The notes under the pieces: generated by a model
Databases searched by the model: none
What the model saw: only the letters and a program-made list of their open reading frames with translations
Told to the model about the DNA's origin: nothing
Translations under genes and position numbers: made by a program
Shown here: one piece after another, positions 36,701-45,598 of the stretch
Layout: each line of letters begins with the position of its first letter
Numbering within the stretch: position 1 is the stretch's first letter
NCBI GenBank assembly: GCA_001917855.1
Contig: MNEU01000085.1
Span: forward strand, 1 to 46,174
Length of the DNA stretch: 46,174 bases
Direction of reading: 5' to 3'
Source: Armatimonadetes bacterium 13_1_40CM_64_14
Lineage (GTDB): Bacteria > Sysuimicrobiota > Sysuimicrobiia > Sysuimicrobiales > Kaftiobacteriaceae

Positions 36701-37633
36701 TTACATCCCGATCAGATTGAGTTCGAGCTTGTGATAGCCGCGCTCAACGGCGACAATGTCCAAGGGAATGGTGGCGATTTCGTCGACGACGGGGACGGCC
36801 TGCGTTTCTTTGGTCAGATCCACTTCCTTGATGTATGTGTGACACGTCTCGCACAGGTTGAGCCGCACGTGCGGGAACTGATCCGTTGAGTGGTAGAGAA
36901 GGCGGTCAAACTCTTCCTCCCCGCAGCTCACACAACGCACCCGCTTAAATCGCCACTCCGTCGCGCATAGGGAGCACAGTAAGGTCCGCGACGCGCCGTG
37001 CGATTCGGGGCGCAGGACTGACACCTGGGCCTTCGCCCCGCACATCGGGCACACTCCGATCCCCTCGGCGACTTTCCAGTCTATCCCCGCCTCATTCCCG
37101 TCCCCGCGCACCCTGTTCGCGAGTCCGGCCGCGTACGGCTGGAGAAAGGCCTTGGGAAAGAAATCAATCGCCCCCGCCTCGTCGGGAGAATCCGGCTGAC
37201 CGGTATCCTGGAACCAATAGGCATCCAGCAGCGCCTCCCAGCGCTCGGCCGGCACAGACCGCAGAGCCCCCGCCGCCTCCGCGAGCGCGCTCGGGGCGAT
37301 CTTCTGGACCAGGTCGAGAAATTCTGGAAATTTGGACAGCAATAGATCGTGATGCTGCTCACCGAACAGCTCGCGCAAGGGGAAGGGGCCGTCCTTTTCG
37401 ACCGGGACGTGCTCTGGCTGGACAGGCAGGCCTTCGAACATCGTCTCCTGGAAGGAGATCAACTGCCGGAAAAAGCCCAGCGCGTCCTGCGCGAAGGGAT
37501 ACCGCGTCGCGAGATTCTCCGCGCGGCCACGCTGCTGATCCCATGAAAACCCGAGAATCGTGTTTATAGCCACCGATCGGGTGTTACCGAGGGAAAACGA
37601 GGCGAACGTGGTGATGCGTCCGCGATGTGCCAA
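36701..37633 (-). CDS. fdhE: Formate dehydrogenase accessory protein FdhE
   Basis: C-terminal zinc-ribbon motifs CPMCGAKAQVSVL, LLCSLCATEWRFKRVRCVSCGEE, LNLCETCHTYIKEVD; linked to FDH genes. Confidence 0.93.
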   Translation of the reverse strand: MAHRGRITTFASFSLGNTRSVAINTILGFSWDQQRGRAENLATRYPFAQDALGFFRQLISFQETMFEGLPVQPEHVPVEKDGPFPLRELFGEQHHDLLLSKFPEFLDLVQKIAPSALAEAAGALRSVPAERWEALLDAYWFQDTGQPDSPDEAGAIDFFPKAFLQPYAAGLANRVRGDGNEAGIDWKVAEGIGVCPMCGAKAQVSVLRPESHGASRTLLCSLCATEWRFKRVRCVSCGEEEFDRLLYHSTDQFPHVRLNLCETCHTYIKEVDLTKETQAVPVVDEIATIPLDIVAVERGYHKLELNLIGM

Positions 37634-37643
37634 TCCACCCGCC

Positions 37644-38291
37644 TTAGTGACGCGCCTGCGGAGTCGCCGACCGAAGCGCCTTCAGCCACCGCGCATGGTG
37701 GGCCTCCGCCCACCGCGCGGACACCGTCCCCTGGGTCATCGCCTTCACACTGCCGGGCGTGACGAACACGCCCATGTAGATGTGCACGATAAGGGCGCCG
37801 ATAGCGACAATAGCGGAGAGATCATGGACGATAAAACCGGCCTGCCGCAGGCCTACGTCGAAGGACCGCGGGAACCACAGGGTCACCCCGGAGAGCAGGA
37901 GGAGCACCGCCGAGGCGGACTGGACCCAGAATAACGCCTTCTGCCCAAAGTTGAAGCGCCCGGCATCGGCGACTACTTTCTCATCTCCGGTGACAAACTC
38001 CCGGAAGTGCCCGATCCACCGGCGATCGTCCGCGTCCACCTTCATGTCCTTAAACCATCGGACCAACAACACCGCCAAGGCGGCGAGGAAGACCAGGGCG
38101 ATGATGGGATGCCAGTAACGGATGACAGGACCACCGCCGAAGACGTCGGCCAGCCAGAAGAACGGCGGGGAAAACAGCGCCAGCCCAGTGAGCATCACGT
38201 AAACAAAGGTGCCGGCGATCGTCCAGTGGACGACCCGGTCGATCATGGGGTACCGCACAATCAGATTGCGTCCGTCGGCGCGCTGGGCCAT
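37644..38291 (-). CDS. fdnI: Formate dehydrogenase gamma subunit (cytochrome b556)
   Basis: RVVHWTIAGTFVYVMLTGLALF; hydrophobic; IVHIYMGVFVTPGSVKAMTQGTVSARWAEAHHARWL. Confidence 0.92.
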   Translation of the reverse strand: MAQRADGRNLIVRYPMIDRVVHWTIAGTFVYVMLTGLALFSPPFFWLADVFGGGPVIRYWHPIIALVFLAALAVLLVRWFKDMKVDADDRRWIGHFREFVTGDEKVVADAGRFNFGQKALFWVQSASAVLLLLSGVTLWFPRSFDVGLRQAGFIVHDLSAIVAIGALIVHIYMGVFVTPGSVKAMTQGTVSARWAEAHHARWLKALRSATPQARH

Positions 38292-38333
38292 GGGTCCCCT
38301 CGTCAGAGATCTCGCCGTCGTTCTAATCCGCCC

Positions 38334-39221
38334 TCAGTGCTTCACGTCGTCGTGCCGCGATTCGTCGACCTCTCGCGGTCCATATCGCAGGTAGTGCAGC
38401 ACTACCCCGACGATGCCGCCGGCGAACACGAGATTGCCCAACCATTTGAGCGGTCCCTTCCAGAGGTTCACGAACGTCACTTTGGGGTTGGTGGGCAGGC
38501 CGTACAGACTCGTTTCGTCGCCGTGCGGCAACACGTAGATGACATGGGTGCCGCCCACGCCAGAGGGGTTGTAGACGGCCGCGTGATCCAGGCCGTCCGC
38601 GGTCAACTGGGCGACTCGTCCCTGGGCCTGGGCGAGCATCTTCTCCCGCGTCCCGAAGGAGATGGCATTGGTCGGGCAGGACTTCACGCACGCCGGCTCC
38701 AGTCCCGCACTGACGCGGTCCGAACACAGCGTGCACTTGTAGACCTTGCCGGTGGTCGGGCTGATCCGGGGGACGTCGAACGGGCAGCCTGTCACACAGA
38801 ACTGGCAGCCGATACAGTTCTCCTGCACGAAGTCCACGATCCCATTGGAGTACTGCACGATCGCTCCGGGCGCTGGACAGGCCTTCAAACATCCCGGGTC
38901 CTCGCAGTGCATGCACTGGTACTTGGTCAGCGTCCACAGCAACCGCCCGTCCCGCTCGGTTTCGTTGAACTTGATGAGCTGCCAGAAGTTGTACTCCAGG
39001 TCGGGCAGTGTCTGGTACGTTTGGGGGGGCGACTCCCGGATTTCGTCGACTTTCAAATCGTTCCACTCCTGGCAGGCCACCTCGCAGGCCTTGCATCCGA
39101 TGCACACCGAGACGTCGATCATCTTGGTGAGCTCGGGGACGTCCTTAATGCCTGTCGCCGTGTGAGGGGAGGCGGACACCGCCTTGACCTGCAGGGCCGA
39201 AGCGCTCGTCACGGGGCTCAT
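38334..39221 (-). CDS. fdnH: Formate dehydrogenase iron-sulfur beta subunit with C-terminal TM anchor
   Basis: 4Fe-4S cysteine clusters CIGCKACEVAC, CMHCEDPGCLKAC, CIGCQFCVTGCPFDVP, CTLCSDRVSAGLEPACVKSCPTNA; TM near the C-terminus. Confidence 0.95.
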   Translation of the reverse strand: MSPVTSASALQVKAVSASPHTATGIKDVPELTKMIDVSVCIGCKACEVACQEWNDLKVDEIRESPPQTYQTLPDLEYNFWQLIKFNETERDGRLLWTLTKYQCMHCEDPGCLKACPAPGAIVQYSNGIVDFVQENCIGCQFCVTGCPFDVPRISPTTGKVYKCTLCSDRVSAGLEPACVKSCPTNAISFGTREKMLAQAQGRVAQLTADGLDHAAVYNPSGVGGTHVIYVLPHGDETSLYGLPTNPKVTFVNLWKGPLKWLGNLVFAGGIVGVVLHYLRYGPREVDESRHDDVKH

Positions 39222-39225
39222 CGGG

Positions 39226-42200
39226 TCACACCTTTTCGAGCTTCACGAGGAAGCCTTTGTACTCAGGGCAAAACGAGTTCGGGTCCACGACCGGGGGCGT
39301 CGTGATATTCGCGAGGCTGCCGCCTTGCTTGCCCAATCCAATGAACCCCCAGTGGATCGGCATGCCGATCTGGTAGACCTTCTTGCCCGCGACGGTCATG
39401 GGCTTGATCCGCTTGGTCAGCAGGGCTTTGCCCTCGATGTGACCCCGGGCCGAGGTGACCCGCACCCGCTCGCCGTCTTTGATCCCCATCTCCTGTCCCA
39501 GTTCGACGGGAATCTCGACGAAGAACTCCGGCATCATCTCGATCGCCCGAGGGTGATTCTTGGTCCAGTAGTGGAAGTGCTCGGTGAGCCGATAGGTGGT
39601 GCCGACGATGGGGAAGTCTTTCGCGGTGCCGAGGACATCCCATTGGGTAGTCTTAAAGATGTTGGCTGCGGGATTGTGGCTCTGCCCCCCGGGGTGCATC
39701 GGATTGTCGACGGGGGACTCCACAGGCTCGTAGAACTCCGGGAAGGGTCCTTCTTTGAAGATGTCGCCGGGGGCAAACAGCCGGGCGACTCCCTCGGGGA
39801 GTACGATGAACGCACCGGCACCCTTCTCCGGGTCGGATGTTCCGGGATAATCCGGCACGTCGCCCACCCAGGCCTTGCCGTTCCAGACGATCGCCGGGCG
39901 GGAGGGATCCCACGGCTTCCCCTGCGCATCCGCTGACGCGCGGTTGTACATGATCCGCCGGTTCGCAGGCCAGCTCCACGTCCAGGAGGAGAACCGCCCC
40001 AATCCGGTCGGGTCCTCCGTGCTGCGACGCATCATCATGTTCCCGCTGTCGGTATAGGAACCGCAGTATAGCCAGTTGCCGCTGGAGGTGGTGCCGTCGT
40101 CTTTCAGCGCGCTGAACGACGCCAGCTGTTGGCCGGTAGTCAGGTCCTTACCATTGACCTCCCGTGCGACTTCGTCCTCGGCGGGAGACACCGGGTTAGT
40201 GTAGGACCAGTCCAGACCGAGGACAGGGTCGGGGAAGGTCCCGCCCTCGGTCTTGTAGAGCTCCCGAACCTTCGTGAAGATCCGCCCGATAATCTCCTGG
40301 TCCGGCTTCGCCTGGCCGGGGGCATCGAGGGCCTTATATTTCCACTGCGCCCAGCGCGAGGAGTTGGTGAACGACCCGGACTTCTCGGCGAAGTTGGCCG
40401 CCGGTAAGAGGAAGACTTCGGTTTTGACGTCTTCGGGTTTCTTGCCCGCCAGGGCTAAAATCTCCGACTTCCAGAACGATGTCGTCTCTGTCTCGAAGTT
40501 CTCGGCGACCACGAGCCACTTCAGCTGCGACAGCGCAAACACCATCTTCCGGGAGTTTGGTCCATTGCAGACCGGGTTCATCCCGAAGTCGACTAGGCCT
40601 TCGACTTGGCCTTGGGCCATATGGTCGTAGATATAAGCCCAGCTCCAGTTCTCCAGCTTGCCCGACTTCGGATCTTCGGGCAGGCGGGGATGGAGCGTGT
40701 AGCCGAACTGGTTGGCTTTGGTGGCGGCCGCGCCGTAGAAGGCCTTGAGCTGGCTCGTGAACAGCTTGGGCGTGTTAGACCAGAAGTTCACCGAGTTGGG
40801 ACGCAGCGGCTTGGGCACCGCCACCTTCAAGTAGTCCTCCATGCTCACGTGCCCGGCCTTCGGGATCGGCATGTAGCCTGGGACGTTGTGATAGCCCATG
40901 CCCATGTCGGTCCCGCCCTGGATGTTCGCGTGGCCGCGGAGCGCGTTCACCCCACCGCCCGGCATGCCCACATTCCCTAAGAGCAGCTGGAGCATCGCGG
41001 CGGTCTTGATCAGCTGGACCGAGAAACTATGGTGGGTCCAGCCGAGAGCGTACATGATCGTCCCGGCGCGGTTTGCGGGGTAGGTCGAGGTGATGATCTC
41101 CGCCGCCTTCGTGAACGCCTCGGCGTCGCAGCCGCAAACCTCAGACACTTTCTGGGGCGTGTAGCGGGCGTAGAACGCCTTCATGAGCTGGAAGACCGAA
41201 CGGGGATGCTGCAGCGTTGGGTCGACCTGAGCGTTCCCTTGCGCGTCCACCTCGTACTGCCAGGTGGAGGTATCGTACTGCTTCTTATCCTTGTCCCACC
41301 CGGAGAAGAGTCCGGTCTTCTCGTCGAAGCTGTAGCCCTCTTTCACGATGAACGGCGCGTTGGTGTGCAGCTTGACGTAGTCGACTTGGACGTGGCCGGT
41401 CTGCAAAGCGTAGTTGATCAGCCCACCGAGGAAGGCAATGTCGGTGCCGGCACGGATCTGGACGAAGTGGTCGGCGACCGCGGCGGTTCGCTGGAAGCGC
41501 GGATCCACGGCCACCAGCTTGGCCCCCCGCCGGCGCTTGGCTTCCATGACAAACCGGAACCCGACGGGGTGGTTCTCGGCCGGATTGCCCCCCATCGCCA
41601 AGATGACATCCGCGTTGGCGATATCGGTCCAGCCATTGGTCATCGCCCCGCGTCCGAATGTGGCGGCCAAACTGGCCACCGTGGGGCCGTGTCATATTCG
41701 AGCTTGCTGCTCCACCGGGATGACGCCGAGACCCGCCCGGAAGGCCTTCTGGATCAGATAGTTATTCTCGTTGGAGTCGGTGCAGCCCCCGACCACGGCC
41801 ATGGCGGTCAGGGCGTTGATCGACCGCCCTTTGTAATCTTGCGTGATGAGGCGCTTGTCGCGTGTCTCTTTAATTAAGTGGGCAATGCGGTCAATGGCCC
41901 AATCCCAGGACTTTTCTTCGAAGTGGTCCGCCCCCGGGGCGCGATAGAGCATCTTGGTCATGCGCCGCTCGTTGACGATGTCGTCCCGCAGCGTCGCGCC
42001 CTTGGAACACAGCGTGCCGCGGTTGATCGGGCTGTCCGGATCCCCTTCGACGTGCACCACGGTGGTGCCCGTGACGTTGCGCGAGCGGTCGCCCAGGGTG
42101 TGGATGATGACGCTGCAGCCTACCGCGCAATACGGACACACGCTCCGGGTCTCGGTGGTGCGCTCGATTTTGAGAGTGCGGGCTTGAGCTGCGGCAGGCT

Positions 42201-42297
42201 GGACGTCGAAGCCGAAGACACTTACCGCCGCGCCGACCACCCCTCCGGCCACCCCCGTGGTGAGGAATGTGCGGCGCGTAATCGTCGGAACACTCAT
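39226..42297 (-). CDS. fdnG: Formate dehydrogenase-N alpha subunit, selenocysteine-containing (in-frame UGA at 41694-41692, codon 202)
   Basis: ORFs 41692-42297 and 39226-41679 are in the same frame; junction reads ...PVEQQARI-U-HGPTVASLAATFGRGAMTNGW..., matching the QAR-x-U-HGPTVA context of FDH-N/O alpha subunits. Tat-like signal TRRTFLTTG and CPYCAVGC 4Fe-4S motif at the N-terminus. Confidence 0.95.
41662..41694 (-). promoter_or_regulatory. Bacterial SECIS element (UGA plus downstream hairpin)
   Basis: UGA-CACGGCCCCAC-GGUGGCC-AGUUU-GGCCGCC: 11-nt spacer, 7-bp stem (one G-U), 5-nt loop containing GU; same spacing and layout as the E. coli fdhF SECIS. Confidence 0.85.
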
Positions 42298-42433
42298 CGT
42301 GCTCCCCCTCCCTGGGCTTGGGAGTAAGTGGATGGTAGGTTTGCTGTCATTCTAGGCCTGGGCAGGTCGCTCCTGTCAAGACGCGACCGACGATGGCACA
42401 GGGTGCTAGAGCAGAGGAGTGTGCCGCCAAACC

Positions 42434-42467
42434 GGAGAAGTCCGAAACACTTCGGCATGTCTTCTCC
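42434..42467 (+). promoter_or_regulatory. Two-tier hairpin upstream of fdhD
   Basis: GGAGAAG-t-CCGAA-acac-TTCGG-catgt-CTTCTCC (7 bp + 5 bp with asymmetric internal loop), just 5' of the GGAGAA ribosome-binding site. Confidence 0.5.
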
Positions 42468-42489
42468 CCCGAGCACATGGAGAACGAGC

Positions 42490-43383
42490 ATGGCACCCCC
42501 TCTGAGTGACAGGGGCGACCACCGCCCCGCAGCCAAAACCCCGGCAGAGGTGTGGGTAGTAAAGGAAGGTCGGGGACAACCGCGATCGGACCAGCTCGCG
42601 ACTGAAGAACCCCTCGAGATCCGCCTGCTCGCCGGACGTGCGAAACAAACCGTGGCCGTGACCATGCGCACCCCCGGCGCCGACTTCGAACTGGCGGCCG
42701 GCTTCCTCTTTGGCGAAGGCATCCTGCACGCGCGCGACGAGATCGCCCGGATCGCCTACTGCCTCGATGCGGAGGTCCCTTCCGATCAGCAGTACAACAT
42801 CGTGAACGTCTCGCTGCGGGCAGACGCGCTGCCGGATCTCGCTACGCTCGAGCGGCATTTCTACACCACGAGCGCGTGCGGGGTGTGTGGCAAAGCAAGT
42901 CTAGACGCCCTGCGGGTGCGGGGCTGTCCCGCCGCCCCCCCCGGACCCGAAGTGAGCGCCGACCTGGTGACCTCCCTTCCCGATAAGCTCCGCCAAGCGC
43001 AAGGGATTTTCGAGACGACGGGCGGGCTCCACGGCGCGGCCCTCTTTGACGCGCACGGCGACCTCGTGGCGGTGCGGGAAGACGTTGGCCGACACAATGC
43101 GATGGACAAGCTCATCGGCTGGGCATTCCTCGACGGGCACCTTCCCCTCGCGAACCATATCGTGATGGTCAGCGGGCGCGCCAGCTTCGAGCTGCTGCAA
43201 AAGTGCCTGGTGGCCGGGATCCCCATCTTCTGTGCCGTGTCGGCGCCGAGCAGTCTGGCGGTGATGGTCGCGCGCGACTTCGGCCTCACGCTGGTGGGCT
43301 TCCTGCGCGGCGAGCGCTTTAACGTCTACACGGGGCACGAGCGGATTCGGCTCTCCGTCTTAACATCATCATCGAGCGCCTAG
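42490..43383 (+). CDS. fdhD: Formate dehydrogenase accessory sulfurtransferase FdhD
   Basis: TEEPLEIRLLAGRAKQTVAVTMRTPGADFELAAGFLFGEGI; TTSACGVCGKASLDAL; TGGLHGAALFDAHGDLVAVREDVGRHNAMDKLIGWA. Start 42490 preferred (RBS). Confidence 0.95.
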   Translation: MAPPLSDRGDHRPAAKTPAEVWVVKEGRGQPRSDQLATEEPLEIRLLAGRAKQTVAVTMRTPGADFELAAGFLFGEGILHARDEIARIAYCLDAEVPSDQQYNIVNVSLRADALPDLATLERHFYTTSACGVCGKASLDALRVRGCPAAPPGPEVSADLVTSLPDKLRQAQGIFETTGGLHGAALFDAHGDLVAVREDVGRHNAMDKLIGWAFLDGHLPLANHIVMVSGRASFELLQKCLVAGIPIFCAVSAPSSLAVMVARDFGLTLVGFLRGERFNVYTGHERIRLSVLTSSSSA

Positions 43384-43449
43384 TCTTGAGGGTCGCCACG
43401 CGCCGCAGCCGACCCGTCTGCCCCTCTCCCCGCCGCCTTTGACACGACG

Positions 43450-45219
43450 ATGGCCCAACAACTCGAAGAGGCGTTTGCCCATCTGATCGCGCACGCCCAG
43501 GCCCTCCCGGCCGAACGGGTTCCGGTGCGGGCAGCGTTGGGCCGCGTGGCCGCGGCCAATGTCACCGCTGCGCGCCAGCTCCCCGGCTTCAGACGGTCGG
43601 CGATGGATGGGTACGTGTGTCACGACGTGGATGTCTCCGAAGCCTCGCCGGGGCGGCCCGTGAGATTGCGCCTCAGCGGGGAGGTGCGCATCGGCGAGGC
43701 GCCGCAGGATGGCCCCGCCCGCGGCGAGGCGTGGTCCATCACGACTGGGGGGGCGATTCCCTCGCGCGGGACCCGAGTGGTGCCGCTCGAAGACGTCCGG
43801 CGGCAGGACGATGTCCTCGTCATCGACCGCCCTCTAGACGCAAAAAAACACATTGCCGAAGCGGATGAGGAGCTCCCTGTGGGGACCGTCATTGTGCAGA
43901 TGGGAGACCTGATCGGTCCGTCCGCCGTGGGCACGATGGCGGGCGCAGCCATCCCTGATGTGCTCACCTACCGCCGACCCCGCGTGGCGCTCCTCTCGAC
44001 GGGAGACGAACTGGTCGACGCGTTGGACAGCGCACCATCAACACCCGCCGGACGCATCGTCAATACGAATGCGTGGGTGCTGAAAGGTGAGATGGAGATG
44101 GCGGGCTGCCTCGTCGACTACCGTGGGATCGTACGCGACGATCGCCAGCAACTGGGCGCCGCTTTTCAGGAGGCTGCGGAGGGCGCCTGTAACGTTGTCG
44201 TGTCCACGGGCGGGGTGTCGGTCGGCCCCTATGACAAGGTTCCGCGGGCATGGCTGGACCTGGGCGCGAAGCGGATTGTCGGCCGGGTGGACCTCAAGCC
44301 GGGCGGTCCCTTCTTCGCGGGCGTCCTCGGATCCACTTGGGCGATTGGTTTGTCGGGCAGCCCCGCGGCCTTGCTCGCCGCCTACCATCTGCTGCTCCGC
44401 CCCCTCCTCTACCGGCTCGCTGGGCACCGCTCGTATCTCAGGCCCATCGTCTCGGTCCGGCTCGCCACGGGTCTGGAGCGAAAAGCGGACCGATTCCGCG
44501 TGTTGTGGACACGCGTCGAGGACAGCGGGAAAGGGCGGTTGGACGGACATGTCTTGACAGATCGGACGCTAGGGATCCTCGGCGGGATGGCCCGCGCGAA
44601 CGGGTTGCTGCTCCTCCGCCCTGGGACCCCGCCACTACCTGCAGGATCACACGCACCCGTGCTGCTGCTCGACCGGCTGGAGGATCGGCAGGAGTTTCAC
44701 GTCCCCCCGGCGCATCCCGCTCCGCTGATCGTCGGGGTGGTGGGAAGTTCAGGCGAGGGCAAGACCGCCGTGATCGCAGGCCTGCTCCGTCGCCTGCGGG
44801 AGGCGGGTGTCCGGGGCCTCGCTGTCAAGCATGCCTCTCACGGATTCGCCTTTGACCAAGTGGGGACAGACAGTGCCCGGATGTTCGAAGCAGGCGCGGG
44901 CGTCGTCCTGGTGGCCGGACCCAATGAAGCAGCGGTGCGCCTGCAGCTGGACGGCCGACCCCTCGAACGCGAGGGGGCCATTGAAATCGCGATCGCTACA
45001 GCGGAGCATCTGGACAGGGGTCCTCCTCAGGTTGTCCTCGTGGAAGGGTTCCGTCACCCCGGCCAATTGGTCGTACGCGTCGGCGCGGCAAAGCCTGAGG
45101 CGCAGCGCGACCCCGTCTGGATGGATCTTCCCTCGGTCTCGTCTGTTGCTCCACAGGAAATGGAGCGCGCGCTCGATCGACTGGCGGTCCTCCTCGTAGA
45201 GAAAATTGGCGTCCCGTAG
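43450..45219 (+). CDS. MoeA-MobB fusion protein (molybdopterin molybdotransferase + MGD biosynthesis GTPase-like domain)
   Basis: MoeA: GFRRSAMDGYVC, VALLSTGDELVD, VVVSTGGVSVGPYDKV, DLKPGGPFFAGVL. C-terminal MobB: IVGVVGSSGEGKTAVIAGLLRRLREAGVRGLAVKHASHGFAFDQVGTDSARMFEAGA. Confidence 0.92.
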   Translation: MAQQLEEAFAHLIAHAQALPAERVPVRAALGRVAAANVTAARQLPGFRRSAMDGYVCHDVDVSEASPGRPVRLRLSGEVRIGEAPQDGPARGEAWSITTGGAIPSRGTRVVPLEDVRRQDDVLVIDRPLDAKKHIAEADEELPVGTVIVQMGDLIGPSAVGTMAGAAIPDVLTYRRPRVALLSTGDELVDALDSAPSTPAGRIVNTNAWVLKGEMEMAGCLVDYRGIVRDDRQQLGAAFQEAAEGACNVVVSTGGVSVGPYDKVPRAWLDLGAKRIVGRVDLKPGGPFFAGVLGSTWAIGLSGSPAALLAAYHLLLRPLLYRLAGHRSYLRPIVSVRLATGLERKADRFRVLWTRVEDSGKGRLDGHVLTDRTLGILGGMARANGLLLLRPGTPPLPAGSHAPVLLLDRLEDRQEFHVPPAHPAPLIVGVVGSSGEGKTAVIAGLLRRLREAGVRGLAVKHASHGFAFDQVGTDSARMFEAGAGVVLVAGPNEAAVRLQLDGRPLEREGAIEIAIATAEHLDRGPPQVVLVEGFRHPGQLVVRVGAAKPEAQRDPVWMDLPSVSSVAPQEMERALDRLAVLLVEKIGVP

Positions 45220-45319
45220 CCTCAGCGCACGACGCCGGTCGCCGCGCATGCACACCGGATAATCTGCGCCCTCCAACCGGCAGGGCCAGGAAATCGAAGT
45301 GGGGAAAGTCCACCCATCG

Positions 45320-45594
45320 ATGCATGAGGAACGGAAGGTCATCACGATCCTGGCCTCCGACCTGACCGGCTCCACTCATCTGGGGAACGGCTTGACCCAG
45401 AGGAAGTGAAGCTGATCATCGGGGAAGTGGTGGGCCGCTTCATCCGCATTGTCGAGGATTGGGGCGGCACCGTGAAAGATATCGCCGGAGACGGTCTCTT
45501 GGTGCTCTTTGGCGCCCCGGTCATCCATGAGGATGACGCCGAACGCGCGGTCCGCGCCGGGCTACAAATCGTCCAAGAGGCCCGGCGGGGGTAG
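45320..45594 (+). pseudogene. Frameshifted and truncated class III adenylate/guanylate cyclase domain
   Basis: Frame 1 (45320-45409): MHEERKVITILASDLTGSTHLGNGL..; frame shift; then DPEEVKLIIGEVVGRFIRIVEDWGGTVKDIAGDGLLVLFGAPVIHEDDAERAVRAGLQIVQEARRG*. Together these read as the N-terminal half of a cyclase domain. Confidence 0.82.
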
Positions 45595-45598
45595 CGGC

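Noticed and set aside
38007-39305. 432-aa plus-strand ORF opposite the FDH gamma and beta genes
   Set aside because: Antisense shadow ORF in GC-rich coding DNA; the opposite strand encodes clearly conserved FDH subunits.
40898-41877. Plus-strand ORFs opposite fdnG (e.g. 41029-41877)
   Set aside because: Antisense to the selenoprotein gene; no motif support.
41692-42297. Stand-alone 201-aa FDH N-terminal fragment (possible pseudogene)
   Set aside because: UGA is in frame, in the exact Sec context, and followed by a SECIS-like hairpin, so selenocysteine is a better explanation than a nonsense mutation.
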